64,000 nt of DNA from Lithospermum erythrorhizon (taxonomy: Eukaryota; Streptophyta; Magnoliopsida; Boraginales; Boraginaceae). The notes under the pieces were generated by a model, which worked only from the letters and a program-made list of their open reading frames with translations, was not told the origin of the DNA and made no database searches. Location of the stretch: NCBI GenBank assembly GCA_019722365.1, contig JADFUC010001275.1:120742-184741 (forward strand), read 5' to 3'. This document shows, piece by piece, positions 20,680 to 32,877 of this stretch (positions are counted from its first letter, which is position 1; the number at the start of each line of letters is the position of its first letter). The position numbers and the translations under genes were made by a program.

Positions 20680-23500
20680 AAAACTATTCCATTTATTACG
20701 CTCGCTATAAAATCAGAACAATTCATTTAACAAATTAAGTTAAATGTGATTATCTAATTCAGTCCTAGTAATTGTATATTACTAGCATGTGGTTCTCATG
20801 ATAATTCTAAGGTTAGCGAGCGATTGCTAGACTATCATTAATCGTTATAAATAATAGTGAATCGTCAATTATTATATTAACTTACTATTATTCGAGTTTG
20901 TAAGGTCACACATACAGTGACGTTGAGTTATATTTCTGTATAAATTCAATAGAATTGTATAATCGAGTAATGGGGCTTCCATTACAAGCGGTTCTTACAT
21001 TTTATGTAGAATATCATCAACAAATAGAATCAATTAAATAGTTATTTAATTTGTTCGAGTAATTTTAGTATTTATCAATAACTTGAAAGATTATTGATAT
21101 TGACTCATTACTATTTAATTAAGCTAATTAAATAGCTTCAACTTCATTACAACCTCATTAGTGTCTTAACGAACTATCAGAGTTAACGAGTCAAGATAAT
21201 ACTTAACGGTTGCTTATCGGGTTTGCTTTTAACTTAGTCTATATAATAGTTTTTTAGGGTTTTTCATGAGATAAGAAGACAATAATTTTTCATCATCAAA
21301 CCCTAATAGCCGCCCCTTTAGTCGATTTCTCCCAAGAATTTTCTTTGGTTTTTATTTGTTCAACTCGTTTACTGAAGATAAATCGGGCCATTCAACCTCT
21401 CCGTGTGGATCAACTAGGAGATATCATACGATTGATATTACAACAAGGAGCCGAGGGAAGTCAAATCTACGCTTGCGGAATTTGAAGCGTGTGGATTTTT
21501 GGTGAATTTACTCCGGCCGCATCAGAATTCATTTACATTACATATCAGAATTATGTGTATTTTTGAATAATGAAGTAGCACTTTAAGATCCCCGGATCTA
21601 TGGATTTGTATTTATAATCATATATCCATAGACTTCTTCTTAATCACCGGGTATCATGTGAGCCAAATTAAAGTTGTTTTACATCGCTTTTATTTTATAA
21701 GCTTGTTGTTTTTATCAATTTCTATTTGATTAATTCCTTGTTCATATTTAAATTGATAAATATAAGATAAGAATAAATCACCATGTTCTTGATTATTAAT
21801 TTACACATGCGTTATAAGTTTATGACATGTATTATCATATTTTGTTAACATGGATTTTGTTTCATAACAAGGACGATTTAATTGGTTTTGTTTTCAAAAC
21901 GCTTTGTAAAAACGGTTTGGGAGGTAGAAACTTTTACAATTACAAACTAATTTTTTTCTGAACCCAGATAGCACGTGAGAAGATCTCCGATAAAGTTCAT
22001 TTTTTGGATTTTCTAAGTGCCACAAAACAATTTTTGAGATTTTGAACTATTTAATTGTTAATTAAATATAATTAATTTTAATGAACTACCAGCCGATTTT
22101 GCTCAAAATTATGAAGTTTAATGTGTTTGAATTTGATAAATTTTGAAAATTTTTAAAGCTTCCAAAAGATTTTATAAACGAACTAAATTAAATCGAAAAC
22201 CGAGTTAAATATGAAATATTACTACAAATCGGGCCGATCACTTCCAAATGACTTACGGGCGCTGCCCGATGTCGGATCGGGTCATTTGTCGCTCAAATGA
22301 CGGCTGTGACGACGACATACACGGGCGGCGCTACAGATGTCGACGGTCGACTATCGTAGTCGGTCGTTCGAGCCTATCATGACGGCGCCATAATTTTGAA
22401 ACCCTAATTCCGAATTTATTCCTTATTTCGATTTCCAAAAATTATGACCAGATATATTTCGATTTTTATTGATTATTTGTCATTTTAATCACCTAATCGA
22501 CAATTAATTACATGTGACGACAATTAATTAATTTTCTTTATATTATATCTTTTAAATTAATTTAAAATTGATATAACAATTATGGTAACAATTTCAATTA
22601 CTTAATATATTTTAGAATATATTTTTGATAAATATTTTCTAATATATATGGTTAATAATTATCGTAATAATTATTAATTGACACGCTGTATGATAATCGA
22701 GTTTATATTACTCACTTTATATGTGTAATTACATGGATTAATTAATTTGGTAATTACAACATGCATTTTCCAATTCCATTTAAAATATTTATTAAGTTCA
22801 TTTATATGACGAATAAGTGTCTATATTTTGTAACGGTGATTGAAATCTATATAGATACGGCCCATTTATTTATTTTCCGGTTCGCTGGATCAGAATGTTA
22901 TAAAATGACCTTCCTGAGTCATATTTCTTGTACGATTATTTATTGTTTTACCCACGTTTCGCAGTTCGCCCAAGACGGGTTAGTATATAACATTAAAACA
23001 AGTGAAGATTAAGATCATTTCACGCGCGGCGGTATTTCTGTGGACTCGGTTGATCCATAAGTACAAGATAAGAATTAGACTTATGTTATATTTGATGCCA
23101 AATACTTGTAATAGTTCTCAGGGCCATATCGCATAATCTCGAATGTGCATTACTTGTTTTATTTTTCATGTCAGTATTTATCGCTTGGCGCAAGGCATGC
23201 GCATTTAGTAAATGAAACAAAGTAATAATAATTTACCAATTAAAATTTAAGCAAAGTGACGCCTAATTTTTTAAACTTCAGGCAATCAATTGCATCAATT
23301 GGGCACAACGCGACGGGCAAAAAGAGCAATGTTGCATCTGGATACGACAACGGATCGTCGGCTTATTTCCACTAACGCCAGGCTTTCGATGATCAATCCG
23401 GGCAACACTTTGGTTTAATTGGTACGCTTTAACCGGCTGGAGATAAGAATGTTGGGTAGCATCTTGTAAGAGATGCCAAGTGACACAAGTTAGTGTAGTT
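20680..23500 (+). repeat. 3' LTR of the SIRE-type element (long, right border uncertain)
   Basis: Starts right after the envelope-like ORF. 20680-21475 is co-linear with 30053-30892 (landmarks TTCCATTTATTA, TAGTAATTGTATATTACTAG, GGTTCTCATGATAATT, GAGTTATATTTC, TTGATATTGACTCATTACTA, TTTCTCCCAAGAATTTT, GATATTACAACAAGGAGCC). The continuation to about 23 kb, including the GC-rich island at 22230-22400 followed by AAACCCTAATT, follows the same plan as the minus-strand copy at 53560 down to 51390. So the LTR is at least 2 kb, as known for SIRE elements. Confidence 0.6.
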
Positions 23501-24190
23501 TTACATAATTGGTTGACAACCTACTATTATACTCTGATTCAAAATGTAATGCAGCATTAAGCCAATTTAAGTATAATAGGTCTCGATACTAATATAATTC
23601 GTGAGATTTTGAAGTATTAGTATTTACTTTACAATTTATTTGTGTTTAGCATGAGGCTTTTATCGATTCTATTATTTTATTTACTTATTTTGTAGAATTA
23701 ATACGGTTACCACTATCAAGTATTCTAAGAACTGCTTCAAGCCAAAGACTTGAAAAGGGGTGTCGAATAAATCCTAATTTTGACGAGTGGTCTCTTAAAC
23801 TTGAGAATCATTCTCACAAGAGAGGACTGAATACTTAAGCCAACAATAAGGTTCCCTCGAAACCTTAACGATGGTGCCTCCCATCGGGAAAGTGGATCCC
23901 ACAAAAAAGCACAAAGTGTGACGCCGCGGATGTCCAATGTCTCATGTTTACAATATAAATTTTAGTTCCAAATTCAATACGGAAGCCAAGAAAGATACGA
24001 CATGTTATACCGTGAAACTTGAGGAATTATCTCGAAAAGGAACCTAGAAACGAGAGATATGACACCGTCTCTGTGTCTTCGCGGACATCAAGCCGGGAAC
24101 CCGACACAAGTAAGCCCCGTATATCATTAAAATGATCGCTCGGGTCGACCGACTCAACGCCCCTGAACTGCTGTCTCCAAAGAATCGGTC
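23500..24190. other. Unresolved, TE-derived by context
   Basis: AT-rich then mixed-composition sequence with no recognised domain. The 66-codon minus-strand frame at 23737-23937 has no motif I know. Confidence 0.3.
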
Positions 24191-25707
24191 ATGATCTCAT
24201 CCTCAAGTCTCTTCCTGCATAAATTTTCCTCAGCTTTGTCATGAACTTCAATATGCACAAGTTTGAGTTATCTCTAACACTTCACACCCTAATTTAATCT
24301 TATTGGCCTATCCGCCAGTCCTCTCATGATACCCCAATCGTAACCTTTAATAACCTTCCATTCAACTCCTTCAACCAACATCAACATTATCAATTCCTAA
24401 GCTCCCACAAGGTTTATAACTCCATATGTCCTCTGTGTTTAATTCTGCACTATGATAAGTCCATTTATCCATTACGAGCCTATTATCACAAAGACGTATT
24501 CTCTTCCAGACTCACGACGCATTATCAACTCATCACCTAAATATTCCACCAACCCAGCCTCAATCTCTTTATCATTCACCTAGATTAAATCCCATTTTCA
24601 TCTTATTACAACGCCGACTTTCATTCTTCCGTATCCTCTGCACGTCCATCTTCCACAAATGTACAACGCAGCATTATTGTTCCCTCAATTACCCAAGCAT
24701 AAGACTAAATCTTTATTGTTTTAAAGATCAACATCTTACACCACGATCAAATGTTAATCCCATAACTACATGTCACCAAAATCCTCCTCAACTAATCTTT
24801 TAATACCCTTAAGTTCACCCACCGCACTCAACTTATCAACAACTTCAAATTCCTCACTAGGGAACCCCTTTCAATAATTTTCCGACATAAATTGGTCTCT
24901 TTCGTAATTTCTCAAGAATAATCATTACTTATCACAAAAGATAAACTCCACTTAACCACCAACCCTTATTTAAACATTATATACGGATGAACTCAAAACT
25001 CTTCTTATTCAAATTGATTTGTATCCACCTTTGCCTTAGTCGCTATTTCGATCAAACCTACGTTTCACATTTCCTTATAATCACACATCTTATTTAACCG
25101 GTATCCTTACTTATAAACCCATTGATATTCTTTACAATTCCACCTCGAGTATATCGTATGTTAATTATCACAACTCATCCTTAATTACCTCCCGCCATAA
25201 AGTCTCATTATCACTCTACCACCACATCAACTATTAAGACACTTCCCAAAATATATACTTCACCCAAATATCTCATAATATTTTCGATATCATACATCAT
25301 ATTCTAAACCATAACATGTCTTGTTTCAATATAACCCATCATATATATATAACAACCCATCATGTTGATCTCCATATTATACCCATAAATGATTTCAATA
25401 TATACATATATAGCTCAACGCACGTGATATTAACATAATTAGTTCACACATTCTATAGCATAACACATGTAAATCCCAATTAACACCACACAAAGAACAA
25501 AAAAATTCCTGGAGTCTCTAAGATCCTCGGGTACTCGAGTCAACGAAATCTTCTAGTGGCGCCCTCAATGTGCCAACTGATCTCGAAAAAGAAACGACTC
25601 AAAACCGTAGAACGACTCACACAACAACACACTCACGACCCGAAACCTGCATACACAACCACACAAGCACACCAAGAAACATAAACCTAGTGCTCGATAA
25701 TAAAAAT
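24190..25707 (-). repeat. G-poor tract, probably gypsy LTR-like on the minus strand
   Basis: The plus strand is strikingly poor in G for about 1.5 kb, so the minus strand is T/G-rich, like the gypsy LTR that follows. It contains GTGGCGCCCTCAATGTGCC at 25555-25573. I could not align it securely to the other LTRs. By analogy with 57.5-62.8 kb, where two gypsy LTRs lie side by side, it may be a second, more diverged LTR. Confidence 0.35.
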
Positions 25708-27189
25708 TATAACGACCTACCAAAAGGGCCCCCCGAGGTTGGGGACCGCCATCAACCCGAATAACTTTAAGTCACCAACTATTAGATAAAGATAAAAAAT
25801 GACTTCATTTAACGCGATAATAAAATAATACAACTCGCTCCATCTAAAGTAAATCCAACCAACACTATTAAACAACCTGAAACGTAATAATATAAATACA
25901 ACATCAAACAACTTGTTTTACAAATCCCGAGAGCAACAATAATTATTACGCATGTAAAAACTTCAAAGAAGATAAAACTATGACTGCTGGTGGTCCGGAA
26001 GCCACCATCGCCACGTCCGCGGGTACAGCTTACTCGCCAAAGATCTCTGGCCATCCCGCAAAACCTAGTAAACACGCCCGCCTATTGTGGAAATGTGAGT
26101 CGCCTAAAAGTTTGAATACAAATATCACAGACGTTAACCTACCACTCATACAAACAAGGATAATTCAATACCCTTACCTATTTAACGACTATCCACCTAA
26201 GAGTTATATTTTATATGCTCCTCCTCGACAAAGATAAATCTTTCTTTAATGGCCTCCCGACTAACACCGACAAATCCACACCACGTCAAACAACTTACTC
26301 ACAAAGACACCTTAATCACAGGAGATATCTCTACTTGTTATCTTTCTTGCTATAGCTAATTCCCAACATAATATACAACTCAAACATACAACAACTCAAA
26401 CATACAATGACTCAAACACTTATCTTTAGTTCACCTTAAAGTGCTACTCCCAATTATAGTCTTACATCTCCTACGTACATTCAAATATATCATAAGAACC
26501 TCTAAATCGTTTATTATCTTTAATACAACCTAGTAACGTATATCTTAAATCAAGATAATCTTGGCACGGAATCGTTCTACCAAATTCTTCATTTAGTCTA
26601 CTGAACTTATTCACCTTGGATTTGGTATTATCAACGCTTCGTGGTTAGATCATAACTTATATACTAACACGCCAATCCAACTTTCCACTATATATAAATA
26701 TCATCAACATCATCTATAGATTTGCATAAACGCCGGTTTATATCTTTATACCTAATGCCCTCATTCAAAGTTATCTCAACCATTAACCAACTCAACTTTT
26801 AACCTTAAAGGACGTGATAATCATTAATACCAACCTTGGGGATCCACAAGAAAATCTGACATAATATTAGTCAATAATCAAACCGAAACTCAATTCGGCT
26901 ATAATTTTTATCAAGGCAACATCTAGTATAATCAAGACAATGTTCATAACCAATAAACGAGCCATAAAATAGATTATACAACACCATAACTCTTTAAACA
27001 ACATGTCAAGATATAATACAACGGCCTCAATAAGTAACCATCACCCGTAATAAAAATCACAGAGACTCAACAACGACTATAACTCTAGTCATCAACCCAT
27101 CTATCTCTCTTACATTCTACAACTATACTAACCTTCTAACGCATATGCTCAACTGCCTACCGTTAGACGAACCAATCGCTTAAACACGC

Positions 27190-27490
27190 TCTTATACCGT
27201 AGTATAAGGCCAACACCAACAACGCACACAAATAAAGCGATAATAGATCTCACACGCACTTATAACAAAGTATAAGGCCAACACCAACAATGCAATATAG
27301 CAAAGTGATAATAGATTCACACTACACTTATAATCAAGTATAAGTGCCAACACCAACAATGCACACAGAAAAGTGATAACAGATCTCACTACACATATAC
27401 CGAAGTATAAGGCCAACACCGACAATGCACACAGCAAAGTGATAACAGATCTCACTGCACATATACCGAAGTATAAGGCCAACAGCGTCA
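27190..27490. repeat. Tandem repeat, about 75-bp unit, 4+ copies
   Basis: The text GTATAAGGCCAACACCAACAA followed by GCACACA.AAAGTGATAA.AGATCTCAC and an AC..TTATA spacer recurs at about 27199, 27270, 27340, 27410 and 27480, with few substitutions between the last copies. It is internal to the minus-strand gypsy LTR. The 112-codon frame on the minus strand here (27192-27530) is a product of the repeat. Confidence 0.8.
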
Positions 27491-27689
27491 CATATCCTGC
27501 AGGGAAGGAGAGCCACCTAACCCTGATCATCCCAACTATGTAGTCTCATATCGCATTACTCAAGTCACCTCAGCCACGCATAACTCCAACCAACACCTTC
27601 CAACAACCAACTACTTCTTCTCTCTCAAAACAATATCAAAGCACACGCCTAAACATCTCACAATCATAAATCAATCACAACCGCCATAC

Positions 27690-27835
27690 ATGAATAATTA
27701 AAAGTGCCGACATGCCACAGACCATAAAAAGCGTCACAAAGCCACGTAAATACCAAAAGTGTCGGCTGGCACAATGTGAATACAATAGTGCCGACAAGGC
27801 CACAGAATCAGAATGCCACAAGGCCGTTAATACAA
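27690..27835. repeat. Short degenerate tandem repeat
   Basis: The motif AGTGCCGACA..GCCACAGA, with variants such as AGTGTCGGCTGGCACAATG, recurs about four times, alternating with AATACAA spacers, inside the gypsy LTR. Confidence 0.5.
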
Positions 27836-29346
27836 AAAAACGTAGTTGAGAGTTCAAGTTATTACTTGCCTCAAGCAAATCTCAACGCCAATGCAAACAA
27901 GGCTAACAACATAATCATATCATGCCTCACACAAATGAAACACACATAATCACACAAACGACTAGTATACTATTCTCACATAATCATACTACAATGACAC
28001 GTTTCACATAATTTAGAAAGTAAGTACGTGAATGCTGGCACCCATGCAGTATAAGATCACCTTTATAAGAATAAGAACGTCCCTACTTAATCGATCCAAA
28101 GTTGCCTTTCCCACATTCCGCATCTAATCAAAACACCCGAAATTACAATTACAACTCGCAACAATTTTAATCTCTTATCTTAATTAAATTTCTGACTTTT
28201 CAACCCATTTTAGTTACAAATTAAAACTTAAGTGATTGGTACTTATGTTTCAAAGACTATTAAACATCAATTTAAACTATCCCAGTAAATCCTATAATCA
28301 AATAACACCTTAACGAAAAATATTTAACATTTTCAACTAATTTCAATCAACCAACCCAATATATCAACTTTCTCCAACTAATCAAACCCATTTAACAACC
28401 TCAAATCCCAAAGCCCAAGCATTTACCAAAATCTACTAAACTAATTTCAACATATATTCCTCCAACAACTTATAAATCATATTTCCGACCTCAAAATAAT
28501 CACAATAAAAAGTTATCCAACAACATATTTATAATTAAACAATATTTTAGAAAAGTCAACCCAAAGTCAACTCAAAAGTCAACTCAACTATACCAACACT
28601 TTCTACCCCAAAAATCGATTATTATCATCTCCTATACTATAATCTAAGCCTAGATAATAATTATAAGCAATAATAACCCACAAAAGCCGAAGTCAACTAA
28701 ATCCCCAAAAGTCAACGTCCCTAAAACACCACGAATTACTCATCCAAAAGCTTAACTTCAACTCAAGAACAACTAACTGTGAGCCCAAGAATCGAATAGC
28801 AATAAAAAATCAAAATACAAAGTCAATCAACCGAAACTCGCGAATACCCAAAAAGATCCGAATTTTTTACTCAATCAAAGAGGATGACGAGGGTGAAACT
28901 CTTCCAAGAAATTCCGAGGTCCAAAGCTCATGGTATTTTAGGAGAAATCAAGAAAGAAAAAATCAGTGGAGAGGAGCGCTACGACGTAGACGGTGGCGAA
29001 GAAAAGATGGGTTTTTGTTTGGGCCTTGTCGGGTCAGCGCGGTTAATGGTTGGCCCAATAATTTATATGGGAAGTAAAACCCCGATCGCTTTAATTCAAT
29101 CGATACTGCTTAACTTATCTCGACAATCAACTTCCAAACATTAACATTTATTTTACCACCCAACTAATATCATTTGTATTCGACTACAAACTCTAAAAAT
29201 TCTCAACAATCGAAACGTACTCACCAACCGACCGATTCGTTGTATTTCAACCATTCAACTTTGTGTTCTTTTGATTTCTCCTCGAAATAATCCACCGAGC
29301 AACTAAGATACTATAATAATAATATTAGTACGAAACGGTTATTACA

Positions 29347-29820
29347 TGTGAAGGACGACAAAGTTGTCATTATCAGCATCTAACCTAGGTCACCGGAAGT
29401 CTAATTTACAGAAGTTCACAGATGATAGGAAGAATGGTCTCACCACTCAAATTTGCTGTGTATGTATGTTATTGAAGTTTGTACAACTTCTAATTTACTG
29501 CATTAATCGGTCATGTTCCTATTTATCGTGAATACGCAGAACCCAAGTCAAGTGTAAGACTAACGAGGGAAATGGATTCAAGGTAAGGGAAATGGCGGGC
29601 GTTGCGTTCTCAGAGGAATATTATTTTTATTTCAAGCTTTGAATAATGATGGTTTTTTTATTTTCAATAGATCCTCACAAATTTAGATCACCGGTGAATG
29701 GGATAAGGTTTGGTACCGCCTCCCTTCAAAATAGTCTATACGTTTTGTGACATGATTAATGAGCCATATGACCAAATGTCTTTAAAGCCGGGGATTAAGA
29801 ACAGAAAGGCTTAATTAATA
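29347..29820. other. Unresolved spacer between gypsy LTR and SIRE LTR
   Basis: No recognisable domain or terminal repeat. By position it belongs to one of the nested elements. Confidence 0.3.
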
Positions 29821-29825
29821 ATGAA

Positions 29826-30050
29826 TTAGCCGATAGATGTCGGAGAGCATTGGGAGGATTTATCCGTCTCGGAGTACAAGGAAAGCATTCTGTGCCTCAT
29901 AATATCAGCTTGGTACTGATTGTTTAAGGGACGCCATAAATGCTTATTCGGGCTCATACTCAAGTAAAGAAAGTTGTGGGGTGTTTCATGACACACTCTT
30001 ATGGTTAGCCTACGACTGATCGCGATAAAGGAATCAGAAGATAATCGGCC
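29826..30050 (+). repeat. Conserved block next to a SIRE-type LTR
   Basis: About 225 bp including GATTTATCCGTCTCGGAGTA, CAGCTTGGTACTGATT, TGTTTCATGACACAC and ATGGTTAGCCTACGACT. The same block in reverse complement occurs at about 53540-53735, again beside an LTR start. The other copy has an open frame of 40 codons across part of it, so it could be the end of a coding region or a conserved non-coding segment before the LTR. Confidence 0.6.
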
Positions 30051-30052
30051 CA

Positions 30053-30892
30053 AGAGTCAAAAATCGAATGAATTTATTCCATTTATTATGCCCGCCATGA
30101 ATAATTGTGTATCAATTCATTTACCAATTGCTAAATGCGACATCATGAACTTTTAGCTGCTCAACTTAGTAATTGTATATTACCAGCGTGGGTTCTCATG
30201 ATAATTTAAGGTTATGAGCTTATTTCTAGATCTTACTATTATCAATCGTTATAATAATAGTAATTAACAATTATTATTATTATAAAACTTATTATTATTT
30301 GATTTTGGGGAGGTCACACACATACAAGTGACGTTTGAGTTATATTTCATGTATGAAATTAAAGAGAATCAGATAATCGAGAAATGTATTTCAATTACAA
30401 GGGTTCTACATTTTATGTGTAATATCGATTGAACAAATAATCACTCAATAGCTTATTTAATTGGCTCGAGTATTTAGTGATTATCAATAACTCGAAGATT
30501 AGTTGATATTGACTCATTACTATTTAATTGCTTAATAAATAGTTCAATCATTAGCAACTCATTAGTGTCTTAACGAACTAATAGAAAGTTAACGCAGTCG
30601 CTAATACTTAACAAGTGCCGCTAGGTTTGTTTTAGCCTAGCCCTATAAGTAAGGTTTAGGTTTCAAAGCGAGATGTGTTAAGAATAATAATTTTTCATCA
30701 TAAAACCCTAATAACGCCACCCCCCCTTTAATGATTTCTCCCAAGAATTTTCAGTTTTTGGTTTTTGTTCAACTCATACTAGCATAAATCAGTTCTTGAT
30801 TCAACCTCTCCTGGTGCGGATCAAACTGTAGATATCATAATGATCGATATTACAACAAGGAGCCTGAAGTGGTGAAACAAATCTAATAACGC
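30053..30892 (+). repeat. SIRE-type LTR copy, truncated
   Basis: Co-linear with 20680-21475 over about 800 bp (same landmarks, including GTGACGTTTGAGTTATATTTC, GATATTGACTCATTACTATT and GATATTACAACAAGGAGCC). Similarity to the other copy ends soon after 30892. No SIRE coding sequence was found on its right, so this is a solo or truncated LTR. Confidence 0.65.
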
Positions 30893-32100
30893 TGAGTTTT
30901 CTTCCAACAACCTGCACTGACATTTTACCTTGCTTTGGTTATGTTTCGGGACAACAGTGGGAGATGTCAGTTGAAATAACCCTATGGTGGAGCATTTTAT
31001 TAGTTGTGTTTAGTTTGGATGTTCGGTGGTGTTATCCATTATGGCTTTTGATGTTTTATGGAATCTGTTTAGCCATCTGTCTTTAGCACTTGTGTTGACA
31101 TTTGGACTATTATGTTATGTTCGAATCCATCTTGTGTGATATGTTTATTTGTGGTTACTTATGCTATTTTGATTTGCGGTTATATACGCTATTTTGATTT
31201 GCGGTTATATACGTTGAATTAGGACGAGGAGTTTCTCAAGAGATTTGTCTTGGAAAACTACCCAGTGAGCTTGTTAAGGTACGAAATTCATAAGATTTTT
31301 TCGCAACGTCAGACTAACCGTTTCTACTGTAGCAACAAATGAGGTCGAAGAAGATACTATAAAAGATCTTTCGAGAAGATTGTGTTTTTATCTAGAAGAT
31401 CTCGTAGATACGATTTCTTTTAATTTAAAATTAATTACTAAAGATCAAGCAGAAGACATTCACATGTCTAAAATAAAAGGCGAAAGAAGAATCGAATGCA
31501 TTTAATGATTTACAAGATGGAAATTTTGTTTATGCAAGTTATTTTCATAAACTTGCTTGTGCCTAATTTATATAAAGGACTCTAGTGTAGACCTAGAAGA
31601 CCGACCGAAACAAGAGAGAATTCTGCATTGTATTTTATGAGGCAATAGAACTTTGAGAGTTTATTTTATTGTAGGCTGAATGCATCGAAGGTTCTAGAAA
31701 CTCCTTTTAGGATTGTGGCCACTGCTGTTAACACCCTATTATAACACTCCTGCTTTTAGTGATTTTCATGTAGTTGGCACAACACTGTGATAGTAATAGG
31801 AAATGAGGATGTATCAAGTTTGTTTCGACTTATACATAAAGATGTGAGTAGAATAAGTGCCAATAAGAAACGGGGAACATCTCAGATGTTCCTTATTCAA
31901 TTCAGATCATAAATGAACTTCACTAGGAAGCCGCCCTACCAAAGGCTACATCAGCACACAAAACTAGATTACTACACTCAGGCGTTTACTTTTTCTGGGC
32001 TTCTGGGCCTTAATTTATTTGTCATGTTGTTCAAATATCAGACAAGGACAATGTTGTATTGATAACCCGATAGTTCATATAGACAGTTACATGTTTTCAC
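30893..32100. mobile_element. Unresolved TE-like segment inside the outer copia
   Basis: Contains a 25-bp perfect tandem duplication (31163-31212), a TATA-like TTTATATAAAGG near 31568 followed by an LTR-like stretch, and GAACATCTCAGATGTTCC (31877-31894), a perfect 18-bp palindrome. No protein domain was identified. Somewhere in this interval lies the right-hand border between inserted DNA and outer copia gag. Confidence 0.35.
31163..31212. repeat. Perfect 25-bp tandem duplication
   Basis: GCTATTTTGATTTGCGGTTA followed by TATAC occurs twice back to back with no mismatch (31163-31187 and 31188-31212). Confidence 0.9.
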
Positions 32101-32119
32101 TGTTAATAGACAAAGTAGC

Positions 32120-32830
32120 ATTCTCTACTCCATCTCGCCAGGCTGCCTATCCACTTGCCTTGCCTTTTCCATTATCGATACCAGCGGAATAGCCGACAGC
32201 GACATTTGATGTAGGATTCATCAATAAAATTTGATTTCTCATGGAATTACAATCATCATTTAATCCCATTAGGAATTGCATCATTTTCTCCTTTTCATCA
32301 CCATGTGCAAGATTAGGCTTCACACACACTATCTCATCGCATAATCTCTTCATTCGATCAAAATACCCTGCAACAGAGTTTGATCCCTGCCTAGCAACAT
32401 AAATGCTACGTCTTTAACTCATAAAGCCTAGGACCATTGCAACCCCTAAGCTCTCATTCAACTCCCTCCAAATGTTACGCGCCTTAGTCGCAATAGAAAA
32501 ACCTCGTGCAATTTCCAGGGACATCGATTCAACAACCACGAGATCAATGTAACATTCACTTTTCTCCATTGTTTGGTGCTCTAGGCTCACTATTCCGTGC
32601 TCCTAATTCTCTCCAAATAAAAAAAAACATAGTTTATCTCAGAGTTTCTGGTGAGCAACTACGATAGCTCTACTCCATGACACAAAATTCAAGTATCTCA
32701 ACAAATCACTCACCAAAACTAAATTGAGCGACCAGACTACAAGGCCAAAGCATTATCAATTTTGATTTGATTTGTTTGCTTCACTTTGAACATTTTGATT
32801 TCGATTTTCACCTACGTTTTCCGTAGCCAT
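32120..32830 (-). pseudogene. Outer copia gag remnant
   Basis: Minus strand, immediately inside the 5' LTR at 32878. ATG at 32830 opens MATENVGENRNQ and a Gln/Asn-rich start, followed by stops and frameshifts. Further on are NIWRELNESLG, a YEL-like piece, ARQGSNSVAGYFDRMKRLCD, then MMQFLMGLNDDCNSMRNQIL and LMNP, the typical UBN2/retrotransposon gag core (last clear part 32147-32400). No zinc knuckle was seen before homology is lost. It pairs with the pol end at 6.1-6.9 kb as the other half of one element. Confidence 0.8.
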
Positions 32831-32863
32831 TTTCAACAATTGAGCTACTATTAATCAACCTAG

Positions 32864-32877
32864 GAGCTATAATACCA
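32864..32877 (-). promoter_or_regulatory. Primer-binding site of the outer copia element
   Basis: Directly inside the 5' LTR the minus strand reads TGGTATTATAGCTCC, resembling the tRNA-iMet primer site TGGTATCAGAGC of plant copia elements with a few changes. Confidence 0.6.

Larger units (their letters stand above)
25708..29346 (-). repeat. Gypsy LTR, about 3.6 kb, minus strand
   Basis: Read on the minus strand, it starts TGTAATAACCG at 29346 and ends near GGTCGTTATAA at 25707. Its first half aligns with the plus-strand LTR at 60375-62100: shared TAAATGTTAATGTTTTGGAAG-like text, TTGTCGAGATAAGTTAA, ATTGGGCCAACC, CATCCTCTTTGATT, TTAGTTGTTCTTGAGTTGAA and AATAATCGATTTT.GGGG.GAAA. Its last part aligns with 59600-60056: the GGCGGG.GT block, TTGGTGAC followed by GTTGATGGCG.TCCC, and GGTCGTTATAATTTT. 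Both are therefore the same long-LTR gypsy family, chromovirus-like by the gag at the right end of the window. It contains the tandem repeats at 27190-27490. Confidence 0.7.

Noticed and set aside
24190..25560. Pyrimidine-rich region considered as an organellar insertion or a long 5' UTR
   Set aside because: No organellar gene was recognised, and the G-poor skew continues smoothly into the gypsy LTR, which is the simpler explanation.
25550..25580. TGGCGCC as a lysine-tRNA type primer-binding site for the minus-strand gypsy LTR
   Set aside because: It is about 130 bp beyond the inferred LTR end and in the wrong orientation for the minus-strand element; the related plus-strand LTR has a tRNA-Met type site instead.
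27190..27490. Regular repeats considered as a CRISPR-like array
   Set aside because: Spacers are not unique and are part of the repeat unit; the context is a plant LTR.
27192..27530. 112-codon minus-strand frame with repeated hydrophobic segments that look like membrane helices
   Set aside because: The repeats in the protein are simply the ~70-bp DNA tandem repeat of the gypsy LTR translated; there is no gene context.
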